From Planctomycetota bacterium (GTDB lineage Bacteria > Planctomycetota > UBA11346), in contig JADGDD010000009.1 of the NCBI GenBank assembly GCA_016745075.1, positions 1-64,000 of the forward strand: a stretch of 64,000 bases of DNA, written 5' to 3'. The notes under the pieces were generated by a model. That model was not told where the DNA came from. It did not search any database and saw only the letters and a list, made by a program, of their open reading frames with translations. The first letter of the stretch is position 1; each line of letters starts with the position of its first letter. Position numbers and translations under genes: made by a program. Shown piece after piece: positions 62,717 to 64,000 of this stretch.

Positions 62717-64000
62717 CTAAAACAAACTCGTTCGTCTGCCGATAACCGTTTCCGAATCATCCAGATATTTGGTCAGAACGGGCAGAAGTCCTTCTGCTGT
62801 TGCTGTCTCATCACAAATAACCTCTTTGACACCTGCGTTAATGAGTTGGCCAACTTGCGATTGATAAGGACTACGGGCAATAATAAGTAACTCTGGATCA
62901 TCTGCCAATAAACGTTCCGCAACCAAGGCTGAGGTATCAGCGATAGGAAAGGTCAAAATAACAGCTATAGGACGGCGGCCCAGTACAGGCATCCAATCTT
63001 CCATGTCTTCTATACGCCCAAAATGACACGTAACTTGTGGCGTGCTGTGCCACGGGGCAAGCAAACGTTGATTGCGGTCTACTAAGAAGAGATCTTCACC
63101 ACGCTCTTGTAAAACTTGCACCACCGTATTACCGACTGGACCAAGACCTGCCACTAAAATAGTACGTCCTTCTTTCGGAATAGATTCAATACTACTTTTA
63201 GGTAAGAAATGAACACTGACATGAATCATCACAGGGGTCAGCAACAAGCTTAAACAAGCCACTGCTACAATCAGCTTATAAATATCATCACCTAAAGAAC
63301 CAGAGCTATAAGCCGTTTGCGCCAGCACAAAACTAAACTCACCGATTTGCCCAACCATTAAACCACAACCAATAGCACTTCTCGTTGCCATACCCGTCAC
63401 TCGGAAGGCAAAACCTGCTATCATCGCTTTAATCAAGACAGAGACGAATAGAGCCACCACAACCATCAAAGCATGATCCCAGACATAGCCGATATCAAAC
63501 TGCATACCAATAGAGGTGAAAAAGATGATTGCCATAAGTCCCTGCAAAGGACGGGTGCTGGTTTCAATAACGTGCCGGTGCTCATCACCACCAAGGGCCA
63601 AGCCTGCGCAGAAAGCCCCCACAGCAGCGCCTAACCCAGCATGTTCCGTGAAATAGGCCGTTCCCAGCGCTATACAAACCGACAAAGCCACTTCAATTTC
63701 TGGTAATTGCGCAGCATGAACACGAGCAATAAGGCGATTCGCAAGAGCGCTACGAAAGACATAGGTACCCAAGAGTAATAAGGCCATACCAAGCACCATC
63801 GCCCATGGGCTAGCAGTGTGACCAGCATCTGATTGCATCGGCAAAAACAGTGTGACCAAAAGGACCAATGGCGCTAAGGAAAAGTCCTGCGCCAATAACA
63901 AACCAAGTACGGTTTGTCCTTCTTGCTTATTACGTAAGTGTTGCTCATCCAAAGCACGCAACACCATCAAGGTGGAAGATAATGCCAAACAACAGGCAAT
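62717..64000 (-). CDS. Kef-type cation/proton antiporter, C-terminal part (cut by window end)
   Basis: The visible 428 residues cover membrane helices of a monovalent cation:proton antiporter-2 protein (ALSSTLMVLRALDE, GAAVGAFCAGLALGG, GLMVGQIGEFSFVLAQ) and a RCK/TrkA-N domain with the nucleotide-binding loop ILVAGLGPVGNTVVQVL and acidic LVDRNQRLL. KefB/YbaL-like, K+ efflux or pH balance. The gene continues beyond 64000, so the start is unseen. Intact at the 3' end. No KefF/G partner in view. Confidence 0.9.
   Translation of the reverse strand: MACCLALSSTLMVLRALDEQHLRNKQEGQTVLGLLLAQDFSLAPLVLLVTLFLPMQSDAGHTASPWAMVLGMALLLLGTYVFRSALANRLIARVHAAQLPEIEVALSVCIALGTAYFTEHAGLGAAVGAFCAGLALGGDEHRHVIETSTRPLQGLMAIIFFTSIGMQFDIGYVWDHALMVVVALFVSVLIKAMIAGFAFRVTGMATRSAIGCGLMVGQIGEFSFVLAQTAYSSGSLGDDIYKLIVAVACLSLLLTPVMIHVSVHFLPKSSIESIPKEGRTILVAGLGPVGNTVVQVLQERGEDLFLVDRNQRLLAPWHSTPQVTCHFGRIEDMEDWMPVLGRRPIAVILTFPIADTSALVAERLLADDPELLIIARSPYQSQVGQLINAGVKEVICDETATAEGLLPVLTKYLDDSETVIGRRTSLF

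Noticed and set aside
1..64000. tRNA, rRNA or CRISPR arrays
   Set aside because: Intergenic regions were scanned by eye for T-loop GTTCRANNC blocks and regularly spaced repeats; none found. A tRNAscan or CRISPR search would be decisive.

Overview
The window looks like chromosomal DNA of a free-living, probably marine, Gram-negative bacterium with peptidoglycan. GC content is moderate. The gene style points to the Planctomycetota-Verrucomicrobiota-Lentisphaerota group: AraC-controlled catabolic clusters containing PhyH dioxygenase, URO-D-like and TIM-barrel sugar isomerase genes, lysine-rich secreted proteins, a Ser/Thr kinase, and prepilins with very large passenger regions. No rRNA, tRNA or other strong phylogenetic marker is present, so this placement is an inference.

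Layout. Positions 1-806 carry decayed gene fragments, including part of a RhuM-type gene. From 0.8 to 13 kb come a PH-domain protein, a PAP2-like protein, rplT-rpmI without infC, an M16 peptidase, a collapsed ATPase pseudogene, an XPB-Bax1 helicase-nuclease pair, lysA, a YbdG-like mechanosensitive channel and two small-family genes of unknown role. From 13 to 17.4 kb there is an AraA-type sugar isomerase divergent from an AraC regulator, plus a HAD hydrolase and an RNA methyltransferase. From 17.5 to 22.7 kb there is a Ser/Thr kinase and a tightly overlapping SSS symporter-anmK-murQ operon for anhydro-MurNAc/MurNAc use. From 22.8 to 32.5 kb lie housekeeping genes (rpsD, comM, pyrE, an M24 peptidase, a phosphohexomutase, tyrS, tsaB, alr) and a lone RAYT-like transposase.

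From 32.5 to 52.8 kb the main accessory theme is two inverted paralogues of a giant (about 1,450-1,480 aa) PilX-type prepilin. One lies beside an NtrC-family regulator. The other heads an operon with two further prepilins and is preceded by a tandem array of palindromic sites. Between them are bioB, an esterase-alcohol dehydrogenase pair, an OFA-family MFS transporter, and an unusual nrdR operon. That operon encodes NrdR, a two-ATP-cone NrdD-like protein without a glycyl-radical motif, and an AmrS-like radical-SAM homologue that has lost its iron-sulfur cysteines.

From 53 to 64 kb come fabH, three paralogous secreted double-SGNH pseudohydrolases whose catalytic residues are all replaced and which end in an acidic tail, an AraC-controlled PhyH/URO-D/TIM-barrel catabolic operon, and the C-terminal part of a Kef-type cation/proton antiporter.

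Best candidates for undescribed biology: (i) the dead-SGNH family with the shared C-terminal tail, (ii) the nrdR-linked pseudoenzyme pair, and (iii) the giant prepilins with a calcium-loop motif.
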